DNA of 64,000 nt. Origin: Viscum album (Eukaryota > Streptophyta > Magnoliopsida > Santalales > Viscaceae). The translations under genes were made by a program, and so were the position numbers. Shown here piece by piece: positions 10,341-23,847 of this stretch; within the stretch, counting starts at the first letter, position 1, and each line of letters begins with the position of its first letter. The notes beneath the pieces are model-generated. The model made no database searches. It saw only the letters and a list, made by a program, of their open reading frames with translations, and was not told the DNA's origin. Where the stretch lies: contig OY728119.1 in the NCBI GenBank assembly GCA_963277665.1, positions 311,942,206 to 312,006,205 on the forward strand. Reading direction: 5' to 3'.

Positions 10341-12713
10341 AAGGACCCTAGACCACCCTAAGAGGGGGGTTAATGAGGGTGTCAAATTTTCCTCTTTTTT
10401 ATTGAATCTTGTTCCCATGTTGGTAAGAACTTGTTTAAACCTGTATAATAGATATGTGAAGTAATTAAAATATTCACATATAGAAGGACAACACAATACT
10501 TTTTTACTTGGTTTACCACTAAGGGATACATCCAAGGAACATACGTAGATAGGTTTTCGGTCATACCAAATTACACTAATATTCACTGGCTATGGATTAC
10601 AAAGGTTCAGGCACAATAACTCTATACCAGGAACACTGCATTTAAAAATATTTATGGATAGCTCATTGCTTCCCTCGGATCACTTCCATTGACTCCCCCT
10701 GGATCACTGCCTTGGGTGAGGTCTCACTTAGTTTATTGACTTAAAGGTCACTTCAGCAGATTGGCATGAAAAGTCTTTATCTCTATTCAGCACGAGACAC
10801 TACTTGCATCGAAGTCCCAAATATATGATCTTTTATATTTAGTTTTCTCTTTTAGTTCAATTACTGAATTCACTAGAACATCTTCCTTTTTTCTCTAGAA
10901 TCACAAACACCCATTATGATGTTTTCATTTCTATGAATTCTCTCTGATTCTACAGACCGTCTATGATCTACGTACCATGCCTACTCTATGTACTACACCT
11001 GCTCCACGTACCGCTCCTACTCTGCGTACCATTCTTGCTCCGTGTATCGCACCTACTCTGCGTACCACCTCTACTCTGCGTACCATCTATTCTATGCATA
11101 CCGCTCCTCCTCTGAGCACCATGTCTGCTCTGCACACCGTGAATACTCCATGCACCGACTTCACATAACGCCTCCACATACAGCCTTTGTGTACTGCCTC
11201 TGCATACCGTCTTCGCGTACTAGCTCCGCATACCGCCTATACTCTACACACCGTGCCTACTCTGCACATCACACCTACTCCACGCATCATACCTGCTCCA
11301 TGCACCGCCTTCATGTACCACCTCCGTGTATATCCTCTGTGTACTGCCTCTGTGTACCTCCTTCGTGTATCACCTTCACATATCTCCTTTGCGTATCGCA
11401 TTGGTATACCGTTTCTTCCTTTTTCAGACTTATTTTTAAAATTCTGTGAATTATTTCATCTCCCGCATACCACTTTTTCTTATGAAAAATCTCTTCTATG
11501 GACTATTACTTCCAATTTCGTGAACCATTTTGTCTTTTGTATACCACTTAGTCCTATGTAGAATCTCTCCTATATACCAATTTTGGACTTAGTTGAGGTC
11601 TTCCACAATGATTATATTTTATTATCGAATTCTATCTCAATTAATGATGGTATTATCACTCCTTATATAGGAAAATAACTCCACAAATTTTTCTAATCCT
11701 TTTTACCCAAATTTTCAATGTGCGACAAATGCCACTGCATACTGAACTTCATATGCATATGGTAAGCCTCCAATGCATATTATGACACTCCTGCAAACGA
11801 CAAACATTCACTGCGTACCATTTTTCTGTCGGTTCGCGTACTGCATCTCTTCCACCAACAATGAGCCATCCCGCGCACCTCAAATCCTTTCACGATGAAC
11901 CATTTTCAGTAGCGCAACCCATTCTGTGAACCGTTATTCATACCTTTCATGCTACATGGTATGTGGCCAAAAACCATTCTCGAACATGGTACGTGGTCCA
12001 TGATCCAAGGTATGTGGTTTTCTTCCTTTTATGATTTCCTTTTTCATTACACATCTCATTCACTCCTATGCATAAATCTTTCCATTTCCAAAAAAAATTC
12101 TGATTTTGAGGTCCAATGATTTGAAAAACACTAGGTAACGAAACCACCTTAAATATATTCTTCGGCAAGAACACCCATGATAATTAATTTTCATCTTTCT
12201 TCTTCAACAATCATATACTTTCATAACAAACCTTATCTATCATGATATATAGTCTTTGATCGATCACCTTTAGCATTGTCAGATTTTTTTAGGGAAAGTA
12301 CTACAACTTCTCTATCTTCTAGCAAAATCAGTCTTTCTAGTCAATACTAAATATGACTGGCATCATCTTCTCATCTTTTTATGATCATTCTTAAATCTTA
12401 AAATCTCCACATGATCCCTCATGCAATGATTCATGTATCTTTAGGTAATATCTTTCATGATCTATTTTAATGGTAAGATGTTGCATGATCACTTTATAAC
12501 TTGAATCCCTTCAATACTCTCTGAGATGGTTTCATTGCTGTAGACAATGTACCACATTTGATACATGTACTTTGAACTTAAGATTAGTTTAAAATCATCT
12601 GAATTTATCACTCTCAATAACTTTGGAGTTCTTATTTATCTCCTTCTTAATTTTGATCTTCATTGACAAATGTTGACAAAAAATAAAACCTTATACACAA
12701 ATTGGTCCCAACA
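10341..12713 (-). mobile_element. SIRE-like LTR_C (right, outer 5' LTR)
   Basis: 2373 bp, full length. Its outer end at 12713 gives TGTTGGGACC on the minus strand, a typical start for this family. The flanking pentamer 12714-12718 (caagg) would be one target-duplication half; the other lies beyond the left window edge. Holds the same 18-bp array as LTR_B. Confidence 0.75.
10950..11400. repeat. 18-bp minisatellite in LTR_C
   Basis: Units with a tgcgtaccacctctac-like core repeat every 18 bases from about 10970 and become irregular after 11170. Corresponds in place and sequence to the array in LTR_B. Frames on both strands stay open through it only because the period is a multiple of three. Confidence 0.75.
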
Positions 12714-12879
12714 CAAGGTAGTTTAAGCTTCCTTTAAATATTTATAAGTTAAAATTTTTCTACTATGAATATTGTTGAACTCAATTTTTTCTTGATTTTT
12801 TTTATTTTTAAGTGTTATTATATGGTTTAATATTTGGTTTATAAATTTTTATTGTGAACATGGACATTATTAATTCAAT

Positions 12880-14650
12880 TAATAGAAAGGGTATTCTCAC
12901 TTTCAATTGGAAAAAATATTATATTTTGATATTCAAATGATTTTATATCTTCTATCAATTAGTCTGGATGTTTTGGTAGCTACTATTGATGGTTTTTTCC
13001 TCATAATGAATGTGATATGATGATGGTAGTATATATAAGGAATTTGAAGAATAATGGACATGCTTTAAATTCCATCTTGTCACCTCTTGTGGAAAATGAT
13101 TTTCTAAAGGTTAAAGGGATCAAGATATAAAAATTCATTTAGGATAAATTGGAAAATATTTATAAAGGTAATGAGAATTTTAAGTAATGCAATCAATAAA
13201 TTTAGAGATTAAGATATGAACATCCCAACATGATTTATGATGAAACAGTGGACAACTTATTCACTAGAGTTGATAAAGTAGTGAGCACCACTAGAGATGT
13301 TGGTCAGAATTTGGAGGATTATGTGGTATTTGAGAAGATACTACATATTATTCTAAAAACAATTGTTGTAATAATTTCATCACTCAAAGACCATAATATG
13401 GGTATACTACTATTGGATGATTTGTATATCATTATGATTTCTTATGAAATGTAGAAGGAAAGTGTCTCCAAGAAGAAGATAAAGGGTTATACATTATAAA
13501 AAATATGTCTATAGCCATAGGGTTATAGCCACAGGTAGGATTCCCATGGATATTAGATACATATATCCATGAAAAAATATTATCATGGATATATATCAAA
13601 TTTTTTGTGGATGAACAATGCATGAAATGTTTTTGTTTTGGCTAGAAAGGAGAAGGAAAGGGACTACATCCATGAGCAGTTATTCTTATGGATATAAGAC
13701 CTTACACTAGACCCATAAAGCTATGGGAACTTATTCCCATGGATCTAGGACTTCATATTAGGACCCTATAGCCATGGGATTATATTCCCATGGAAATATG
13801 TGTCCTTTTTCTATAGGAACTTATAAATGTGGCTATAGGAATTCAAACTGATATTGACATGTGAAATAATTTAATAATAATAATAAAGTATGTTTATAAA
13901 ATCATACATATATATACATATTTGTGTGTGTGTGTAGAAAGTGTCACATTGGAGTGGTAGAGTATGTTAGAATATAGGTTTGAGGTCTAGTTTTGAAACA
14001 TAATTACCTGCAATTTTTAATTTTTCCTCATAGCTACGGGCATGGATCCCAAGGTTGTATGTTTCCTACATAGACCAGCTTCCACATCGAACCTACTATA
14101 TCCTAGAGGCTTATAGTCATAGCTCAATCAGGAATGAACATTGGGGATATATCCATAATAATGACCCAAGTCTGTAGCTCTTTTTTCTACTTGTGATAAG
14201 GAAATTTCCGTAAAATCTTTGAAGAAATAGAATAGAAAGAAAGAAATTATTAAAGATTGGGAGGATTTTAATGATGAAGATGATATTAAAATGAAATTTT
14301 ACTAACACATGTCATTTATTTATAGAAGTGTAAAAATTGGTAAAGGAATGTTTTGGGTAAAGTTCCCACTTAAATTTTTTGAGTGTGGAGATATTATATA
14401 TTTTATAGAACATTTTCCAAAATTGGTAGAAGGTGAAGTTAGTTATGATGATTATGAGAAGAAAATAAGTTACTTAAAGAAGAAAACATCAAAATATTAT
14501 TCAAAGGGGAAAGTTAATAATTTCTCAAAATCCAAAAAGAATAATTTCTTATCTAAGTTTAATGATATTGATAATAGTTAGGATGATAAAGAAGTAAAAA
14601 CATATTGTGAAGTTAGTGAAAGGCTACTAATTTCAAAAGTGAATTAAGAA
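12880..14650 (+). pseudogene. Decayed copia-type Gag (UBN2 family) with zinc knuckle
   Basis: A plus-strand copia capsid gene can be followed through stops and frameshifts. From about 12890 a start-like segment with aromatic-rich spacing, then ALNSIL-type and DKLENIYKGNE segments (13060-13160), then an intact 75-residue piece at 13230-13454 beginning MIYDETVDNLFTRVDKVV, which matches the UBN2 gag family core. After a ~0.7-kb insertion the gene resumes: 14309-14581 encodes KGMFWVKFPLKFFECG, a zinc-knuckle segment in which most Cys/His ligands are lost, followed by a Lys/Ser-rich tail. Family assignment is good; the element is long dead. Confidence 0.7.
13490..14190. mobile_element. Possible DNA-transposon-like insertion within the gag gene
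   Basis: Splits the copia gag between its capsid and zinc-knuckle parts. It is rich in repeats of tatagccatggg-like motifs in both orientations (near 13500, 13545, 13710, 13735, 13780, 14035) and contains a short (TG)n tract near 13925. Motif repetition of this kind is typical of subterminal regions of plant DNA transposons, but I could not define clear terminal inverted repeats or a target duplication. Boundaries are approximate. Confidence 0.35.
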
Positions 14651-15779
14651 TAATTCACAAGTGATAAGGGAATAAGTGATTAAAGAGAAGAATAAATGGA
14701 TATTAAGATCATGTTAAATCAGGAACTCAAATATTTTTTTTAAATATTTTTTAATTGGAAAATGATAATAAAGGTTTGAAGAAGGATTATCAATTATCTA
14801 TAAATAATGGTATCTTACATTTAAAAAAGGATTAAAAGTTGACAAATCATATTGAAAATTAAATAATTTTTTTAATGAAGAGAAGAAATGGAATATTGAT
14901 ATATAAATTAAGTTTAAATAAAAGGATAATGAGATTGAGATTATCATTTATAAATTTATTTATGTAGAAAAGGACTTGGACATATACAAATTCAACTTAA
15001 AAAATTATATTCAAAATGTTAGATAATATTTATAGAAGAAGATTGTTAAATGAGTTGATGTTTCAAAGAATAACTAGATTCCATTAGGTAAAAAATATAA
15101 AATTAAAAGTTTTAAATATATATTATATTTTTTAGTGAAAATATTAATTCAAATGAATAAATAAATAAATCCATATTTAGGGGAAAATAATATGATTCTA
15201 AGAAATCTAAAAATTCTGATAATGCTAATTTAAATGTGAAAACTACAAAAAAAATTGTGATTTTAAAAAATTGGAATGAACTTTATTATGAAGATAATGT
15301 TTATGAGAGTCTATTAAAATTTTGGTTCACAAAAAGGAGTCAAAATTAACGGTCAAAAGCCTAAATAAGAACAAGTGTCAACATCTATACATCAATTTGT
15401 TTTCAGATGAAAGTATGAATTTTATAAATATTTCTGGTATTATAGAGGCTTTGGACACATAGAATGAAGATATTGATTTAATTTCTAGTAATTATTTGAG
15501 CCTATAAGATTTTGGATACAATTTTTTAGGGGAAATAAACCCAATCAAATATGAAATGAGTAAAAAAAATCTAAAAATTCTTGAATGAATATTGAAAAAA
15601 AATTCCAATCATTGGAAAAGGTTATTTGAAGATGTGGCCAGTCGAGTCACTCTGTTGAATATTGTATCTCCATTCTACTATCCTAACTAAATATGAGTTA
15701 TAATACTCAAAAGTTTCATAAGAAAAAAGATAAAGGAAATTAAAAGGAATTGATAGTTAAAATTTCACACAAATCATTA

Positions 15780-15900
15780 CAAAAGTAATTTCTGTGGATA
15801 ATGGATAGTATATTATCCTCTCATATGATAAGAGATTTTAATATTTTTAAGAATATTGATAAGTTCAAGAAAGTATTTATGAATTTTAGTGATTTTTAAC
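15780..15900 (+). pseudogene. Copia protease remnant
   Basis: From 15795 the plus strand reads WIMDSILSSHMIRDFNIF, a match to the copia aspartic-protease signature (W-x2-DSG-x-S-x-HM-x2-D) in which the Gly after DS is lost. It lies about 1.3 kb downstream of the zinc-knuckle remnant, in gag-protease order and the same orientation, so it belongs to the same element. Stops lie close on both sides. Confidence 0.6.
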
Positions 15901-18900
15901 TTCAAAATGGTTTTAGAAACAAGTTAACTCGAGAATAATGTTGAAGGGTTTATCACAAGTAGAAAAGATCATAAAAGTAATGGTAAATAAGGTGCTTCCA
16001 TTTTAAGACAACAATTTCAAAGTTATAAAAATGAAGAAGTAAAGTGATGTAAGAAGAAATCATATTTTTCATGAAATATTTCTAAAGTGTAGAAGAATAT
16101 AATTTATCCCAATCTAAAATGAAATTTTAAGAAGAATTTGGTTGATTAATGTGGTTATCAATCAAAGGGGGATTTGAATAACAAGCTAAGGAGGTTGAAA
16201 AAGAAATCCTATAATTAACTCATTAAAGGCTAAGGTATGATATTATGTCCCCTATCTCTATTTTTTTGTATATTTATTGTTAAAAGTGGATAAAGATAAC
16301 ATAAATACCATTATGTTTATCCCTTAATGTATTTATAAAGGATTACAAAAATAATATGGGGGAAATCCAAATATATTTATTTAACCTAATGATGAGAGAT
16401 CTATTATTTATATAGGGGATATATTTTGAGAGATTTATTAAAAGGAATAAGTTGTAAAGTTGGAATGGTTATAAATTGTTCTAATATGTTTGGTGAGAAT
16501 TTATATAGGAACTTATTATACATGGGTTTAAAGGAACAAATTTTTCACAAGTGGAAGAAAAGTTATTACTCGTTAATTTTTCTCAAGTAATATTAAGATC
16601 TATAAAGAAGTGGATATAAATTGAGTTAATGGATATCATGGTATTATTATTCAATGTTATTATTTATTACACTGATTTCAGTCATGTAGGATTATAATTA
16701 TTTAATTATGATTTATTTCTAAGCATATTGAGTTTAAATATTTTCTTAGGTTCAATAGTTTCTAAAAATACAAAGGGGGGTATTTTTGAGACCATGAATA
16801 AAGAAGATGTTGAGATCCAAGGTTATTGTGACCTAGGGGAGTTTTTTGAAAAGAAAGAGGAAATTTTTTTTAGAAGCTAAAGAAGAATAATTATAGAAGA
16901 GATGAAGTGGATATAGTTCTTATGTTGTATTTTTTTCAACATATAAATCTTGTTCAAACTCAAGTGTTACATGGTGATTCATTTGAGGAGAAGCTAACTT
17001 TAATATTTTGGAAGGATTAAAAGATAATGGAATATTTTTTTATAATAAAGAATGTTTTTAAGATGTTTGGAGGTGTTTTAATAGAGTTAATAGTTTTGTG
17101 GAAGATTTTTGGAGTTTAGAATAATTGGGTCTTAAATCTGGTTAAGTCCACAATATGTGAGAGTATTTTTAATCAATACATAAGAGTAACTCTATGAAGA
17201 AGATAAAAAAACAATGGAAAAAATTATATATATACATAATGGGAACTCTAAGCAGATGGACTGAAAAATGACAAATTTCTTGAAGACGCTCTAATACATA
17301 AAAGTAAATCTGGGGAAAAGGAAATACATAAATGTAATTATTTTGGTATGAAAGGGTACATACAATGGAAAAGGGAATAAATAAGGTTCATTACTAGGAT
17401 ATTTCAGGATCATTCTTATTTTATGTAAGGGTCTCTATAAGGTATAGAGTGATACATAAGGGTTCCAGAATTATCCAAAAATATGAGATCTACAGAAGTT
17501 TCCAAGGAGTTTCAGAAGAATGGTTTTTAAAATTTAATACGAGTTTTAAAGATAAATATGACAATAATAAAACTACATTTTTATAGATTAAATATCATGA
17601 AGATAAATTGTGATACAATAAAATTGAGGAATGTGAACATTTAATGAAGCTAATATCATGTAGTGATCATGTAGACCTAGGAAGAAAAGAAGATAAGAGC
17701 ACCTTACACCAGGGAAAAATATATCATGTGGTAAAATAGAGACGAAGTTGGGGGGAATAGCTCAATCAAGATATGCTACATGAAGTCACTTTTTGATGAC
17801 CTAGATAGTTCCAAAAACTGAAAATAATAGGAATAAGTTTGATAAAATTTTATTTGTAGTTAAATTTAATTACTTTTCTGAGTTTCAAATTTGAAATTCA
17901 AATTTTAAGAGGGAAAATATTTTTCAACTATGTGAGACTATGAACTGGGGTCTTACAAGTGATGTAGATTATATAATCATGAATAAAAAATATTATTATT
18001 CAGTAATGAGAAGATAAGAATATTTTTTTATGTAATGAACATAGAAAGAGAGGATAAGATATAATAAGAAGAAGAGTAATTACAATAGATCAAGTTGAAG
18101 AAGAGGAAGAGAAAGAATGCACACTTAGTTTCTGTGTGTGATCATATCACTTATTTCATGTGTTTAAGAAGAAGGAAATCGCACCTATTATACATTTTGA
18201 ATAATTTTGGAAGCAATATATTATTATTGGGAGATAATCACTTAGAATATAATGATAATCCCCACCTCAACAAAGTACAGGAAAGCAGTGCAAATTTTCA
18301 GGAGAATTGTTAGGATATAACACTATTTATCTTCTTGTATTATGAGTAAATTATATAACATGATCATTTGTATCCATCATAGTTATTATAGTGTATTGTG
18401 TTGTATTGGGTGATTCTGGATCATTCCATGTGTTGTTACCCATTTTTATTAGTGAACCTTGTATATAAAGTGTCCTTGTTTGTTTGATTTCCTCATTCTA
18501 TGTGAGTTAAGTAGTGAGATCATTAACTTTAAAACTTTATGGAGGTTGATTTCATAAGAAATAATAAAAGTGAAAATGGAGTAATTTTTCACTAATTCAC
18601 CCCCCACCCACCCACCCACCCACTCTCTTAATGAACTAAAACCATACCTGAGGCCATCACAATTTTCTGGAAGGTGTATCCAAGTAAGATGGTGTGTGAA
18701 CTGGAAGGTGTATTTCAACACAATGATCTTATTAAGGATATATAAGAATAATTTGATGATATTTAGATGGTTCATAGGTTATGAATCTTATATTACAGAG
18801 TAAAAGGGATGTTATAGTAATACTATTGAGGTTGGAAGGCCTATTATAGAAGGTTAACTTCTAGATATTCCACAAATCCCATAGCTAGAAGAAGGGATTT

Positions 18901-21880
18901 TTTTTCTACTAAGTGTTCACAAAAACATGTGATTTAATCCAACTAGATCTAGTTTTCTAAACACTTAACATCAGATAAGGGAGCTTATGTTTGTTTTTTA
19001 AGTCTTTGATTGGAGGAGCACTCATGGCTATTGGATAAGTGATGGTTTTTTCCAAAAAAAAGTAATATAATAATTGAGAGTGTCGTAGTTCCATTTAATT
19101 GGAATATGATTCTAACGACCAGTTAGATAATTGGATGAATATTTTCATATGGTGTGGGATTCATGCAACGAATTGTGGTTTTATAAAAGTGTGAAAGATG
19201 GAACTTTGCTTCCAAATGAATATTTTTGGAAGGATCATTGCATATTATAGAAGTGGAATTATGAAAAATGGACTTTATGGAATGGTCAGATCATTAATAT
19301 ATCTGATAAATTGAGAGGTGTTTTTAGAAGGATGAGTTTCCTTAGATCAAAATCTATCAAGTTCTGGTAGTTCTCACAAATCCATCGTACTTTGTACCTT
19401 TATTGATGAAGTGACACAAGATTGCTGATATTGTTTCCTTGAGAACAAGTCCAAGGTGTTTTGGAACCTTTATCAAAGAAACCTCATAGTGTGTTGAAGT
19501 TACTAGAAGATATCATAGATTATTGAAGACTGAGTCTAGAGGATGATAGTTTGTAACTAGTGGGAGTTTTAGAAGATCTTCTAGTAAAAAGGAATGCGGT
19601 TTGAGGAGGTTGAACCTGGAACATCAGAAGGTTCCATGGAGTGTATAATAACTTTATTTGGGGTAGAATATTTTAGAGATAGTCTAAATTTATAATCATT
19701 ATAGTTTATTATTTTCTCATATATAAATTATTTGTTAAATTTACTATAATCACACCAATGTTAGAAGAGGGACAACCCTACATCCTAGGCCTTTTTGTTT
19801 TCAAATGGGTGGTGATGAAAACTTTGGTATTTTCTGAATTTGAGACAATGAATTTTAGAAGGTATTTATATTTTTAGGAGTTATTATATGGTAGAGTTGA
19901 TTCTTGAAGGTTTGAAATTGGGATGAAATGTAGTGGGAATAAAGGACCCTATTTTTACTTGATTTCACTAAAAAATAGTGACCAGAATGTGTTAGGTTGT
20001 TTCAATGGTAGTTAATTAGTTTAATGATACCAAAATTTATATAAGTTTTTTTTTATATAGAGGTTTCTTCTAGAGTTATCATTGGAGTTTGATGTACTGG
20101 ACAACTCTCAGATTATGGAATCTCGATGGTAGAGCTTCAGAAGTGCAATATTTTGAAAGAAAAAAGGCCATGGACATGGTACATGACGTGTATTGTTGAT
20201 TATACTTCACAAAAAATTAGATGTATACCATGCATATTTTCTTTGAAGAAATTACATGGAGGAATTAAAAAGGTTTCATGGAAACAGAATGAGAAGGTAG
20301 AGTTTGAAGAACTAAAGGAAACTTTGTCATCTTATATGATAGTGAACATGGTGGGAAACCATGGTGAAACTAAAAATAGAGGAATAATGGAAGGTGTTTT
20401 TTATAATTTGGTTGGTCTTAATGAAATTCAGTTAATCCTTGAGAATGATCTTTGAGTCAAATATTGTCATGTTTAACCTATGAAAAAATTATAAAGTGGG
20501 AGATTTTGGGGTTTTGGTGTGAGAACTATTTTCTAGATAAGTGTTGGGTTTTTTTAGTTATGTTTTTCAAACTATACTTGGAAAAACTAGATAGATACAT
20601 GTTCACCTTCACTATAGATGTATGGATTTTGGTATGTAGAAGAAACTAAGCAGAATAAACATCCAAAGAAATGGTGTTCATGTGTGGGAATACATAAGGA
20701 GGAATGTCCATATGCATGAAATTGGGGAGAAATCACATTATCAGAAATAAAGTGATGAAGGATAAAGTGTAGTTCTAGATGAAACACATAAGTTTTGGAG
20801 GAAGTTGAGATATTGACAAAAAACTATTTCTAGATGAGAAGAAATTGTAGAGTTAAAAGGACTTCTATGTGTTTTAACTATAAGGATACCTAAGGATCAC
20901 TCCTGAAGTTACAAAATGGTTCTCAGCATTCATGATAGATACATAAGGGTTCTTTAAAATTTTATTTAATTATAAACTCATGGAGTTTCCTAAAGTGTTC
21001 ACTATTCATCAGAAGGATCGGTTTAGGTTGTATAGATCACTATATTTTCCTTGAACAAGTGGAGGATCATTTGTAAACTTTGGAAGGTGGTGAAACTAGA
21101 ATGACTGAGTAATATCTATGATTGAACTCCATTAAATGGAATTATCTAGCTCACTTGGTGGTGTGTGGGGTAAAAGAGCACCATGTGTGGAGATAAGTCA
21201 AAATATATGATGCTAGATGAGGGTGAAGTTGTAATAAGTTTGGGGTGTATCTATACCCATAGGGGTAATTCCCTCTGGAGTACTTATAGTGGGTACACTT
21301 CATTGAGATCTATTGTTATATTTCTTCATGTAGGTTTTACAAAAGGAGTACCTTGTAACTTGAGCTGGGTAGGGTTTATAGAAGAAGAGATTACTATATA
21401 AATCATTTTTCTCTCTTAATGAAAACCCATTTTATTCCCCCATGGAGTATGAATAAGGTCTAAACCATGTGATTTTCATGTTTTTTTCATCTTATATTTA
21501 TGTCGTGTGTTTTCTCTTATTTTTTGTTGAATCAGAATATTGTTTTGGAGACCATGAAGTTACCAGAATCAAAGTGAAGGGAAAATCAATATCATGGTTA
21601 GGGTGCCAAGTATTATGATTTCTAATTTTTATATATTGTTTTCATTAGAGTGTTTCATGTAATTTAATACTATTAAGGGTTCCTTATTCCCTATATTGTG
21701 ATTTTAAAGATGAATTGTGGTAGTAGGAGGTTAACTTGTTCTAATTCACTAGTTATATTATCCCTGGATGTGATATGGGACACATGAGACCTATAAAATG
21801 CAAGAAGTAGGGATAAATTCACCAAAAATCATATTTAAATATGTTGGAAGGTGTATCTTTCAGTTTCCATAACTCCTAAC
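15900..21880 (+). other. Unreadable decayed pol and repeat sequence
   Basis: AT-rich, with no frame longer than about 110 codons. By position it should hold integrase, RT and RNase H of the copia element, but I could not recognise a conserved motif. A 109-codon frame at 20126-20455 has weak resemblance to polymerase-connection sequence only. A (CCCA)n run lies at 18600-18624. Around 21360-21570 a TATA-like stretch followed by pyrimidine-rich sequence resembles the end of a copia LTR. No gene is called. Confidence 0.4.
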
Positions 21881-22758
21881 ACCCATTACCTAAGGTTTAA
21901 AAGATACCTATCATGAGAACCTTTACACCTTGATACATTTCTTACAAAATCCTAGATTCTCATCTAATCATGGTTGGTTGGGTATGTTTTATATCATGTT
22001 ATTAGTTGAAACTTAACTAATATGGGACGTTTCCTCTTTTATAATGACTTTGACATATGGGTCCTCAATTGATATATACTGAAGAAGTGTATTTTCAAAC
22101 CTAGATGGTATATATTATTATCTTATCTATTAGGTGAGGGTCATGTGATGTGTTTATCTACAAAGGTGAATGACATGTGATGTTTCATTAACATGGTCAG
22201 TCTATGTTCAAATAATCAATAAATTTTGAGTTGGTTATATGGGATTGACATAATTTGTTTCCCATGGTCACTTTATGTCTTGGACAAATGTATCATATGA
22301 AAATTCATGATTTCATATGATCCATCTAGTGGTAATAGATATAGAGATGCATTTATTTAATAGATATCATGTTGGGTCCCATTATAGATTAAGTATCATT
22401 GATTCTTTTCTAGAGGCTACTTTTTTTTTACATTTAAGGATTTGGTTATTTATATTTGTTTTAAATGTTACAAAGGTTCATGGGGTCACACTTTTTTATT
22501 AACTTAATGGGAATTGAGTTTGACTCAAATATATTCCCTAAAAGTGTTTTATAGTTAATTCAAAAATATTTTTAGATAGTTATTCACAAGTTATTTCATA
22601 TGATGTTATATATGATGAATTTTATGATATCTTTCTAAAGATTTTTTGGAAGATATTTGAAAAAGATGTTTTGGATATGGTTTCACATGTTATTGTATAT
22701 GATGAAATATATATTGAAATGGAACAAAGTTGATGTGGATTTAATGAAATTGGGATAT

Positions 22759-23500
22759 TAAAGGAGATATTCCCTACATGATGCTTGTATATGATATACT
22801 AGGTTTGTATTTTATGGTGCATAGTGCATATCATAAGAGCATAATATAAGGATATCATGCATGCTTCCCATGTATGTTGTTTAGCATGACTAGATATTTT
22901 TTGTAAGGAATGGTATATAATACCATGAAACTATATATTATTGATAGATCAATTGAATATTAAGTGTAACTTTAAAATTATCATCCACCTTGTCTATCAT
23001 TTATCAAGTGTTTTGTTAGATGAAACACATAGGATAATAAGAGTTGGATAAAGGTCTCAAGGGGTTTTGACTGTTTCTATTTACTCATGCATTTTATAAC
23101 GCATGAGTAAATGTTTTATGGGCATTGGGAGTGTCTCATGGATTATATAAGGAATCACTTCCATTTAGATGTGGTGTTCAATTATGTTCTTGGAAAATAA
23201 TCACCCTCTATGTGCCTCTCTCTTCCCCTCCCTTTTCAATCTGAGATACTATCATATCATTGGTAGAGGAGACTCTCACTCAAGCATAAAATGATTCAAC
23301 ACATCTCATGGATACACTATGGCGAGAGGAGTCTGATGGATTCCTTTGAGTTATCTTAATCAGGCCCATATGATGAAGAATATTTTTGCAATGATATGGT
23401 GTAAGGTACACAAACAATGTTCTTCATTTTATATAGTTGTGTATTTTGGGGTTTCATGCATGTGATTTTGGATTTAAGGTTTATTATTCCTTTCTCTATT
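22759..23500 (+). mobile_element. Copia LTR, plus orientation (left arm of inverted repeat)
   Basis: Begins after a purine run (aaattgggata, 22747-22757) with taaaggagatattccc, the counterpart of the minus-strand LTR start at 23847. Carries a 34-base hairpin at 23079-23112, a TATA-like ggattatataagg near 23138-23150 and a pyrimidine-rich block after it, as in copia U3-R regions. The 3' end is not clear; homology runs out between 23440 and 23535. Confidence 0.55.
23079..23112. other. Perfect 12-bp hairpin in copia LTR
   Basis: atttactcatgc and gcatgagtaaat are perfect inverse complements separated by a 10-base loop. The same structure, slightly decayed, is at 23546-23577 in the facing LTR, so it is a property of this LTR family rather than chance. 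Confidence 0.8.
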
Positions 23501-23534
23501 TTAAAATAACATCATTTGATCCTAAGAAATATAG

Positions 23535-23847
23535 AAACTATATCATTTACTGATGTGTTACAAAACACATGAGTAAAGCTTCAGTTTTTATATGCATTCA
23601 TCTTATAAATACATCATTATTGTTAATCCGTTATATATATTAATGATATCTAGTGGAGGAAAGATTCAAATGTTTAATGTTCCACTTTCATAAAAATGTA
23701 GTGACATGATATCGCATAATAATCCTTATGATATACCTTAATAAAAGGCATATGATATTCCTAGTTTTCATACATTCCATACCATATGACTTGTATCATT
23801 CAATCTGATATAGCCCAATGCATGGGCTTTAGGGAATATCTCCTTCA
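23535..23847 (-). mobile_element. Truncated copia LTR, minus orientation (right arm)
   Basis: On the minus strand a purine tract (AAGTGGGAGAT, plus 23848-23858) is followed at 23847 by TGAAGGAGATATTCCC, a classic copia 3' LTR junction. About 310 bases of U3 remain, including the hairpin at 23546-23577 (arms tttactgatgtgtt / aacacatgagtaaa, one mismatch). The TATA region present in the plus-oriented LTR is missing. Confidence 0.55.

Noticed and set aside
10977..11561. Thr/Pro-rich and Tyr/Ser-rich periodic proteins on both strands
   Set aside because: They mirror an 18-bp DNA repeat whose period is a multiple of three; several frames stay open for that reason.
18600..18624. (CCCA)n run as telomere-like repeat
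   Set aside because: Unit and length fit a simple microsatellite, not the plant telomere unit.
20126..20455. 109-codon plus frame as a gene
   Set aside because: Only vague similarity to a polymerase-connection segment, inside decayed copia sequence; no conserved motif could be placed.
22317..22502. 61-codon plus frame and its likeness to the minus frame at 24165-24365
   Set aside because: The likeness is real but reflects the DNA inverted repeat; both lie in the noncoding stretch before the LTR.
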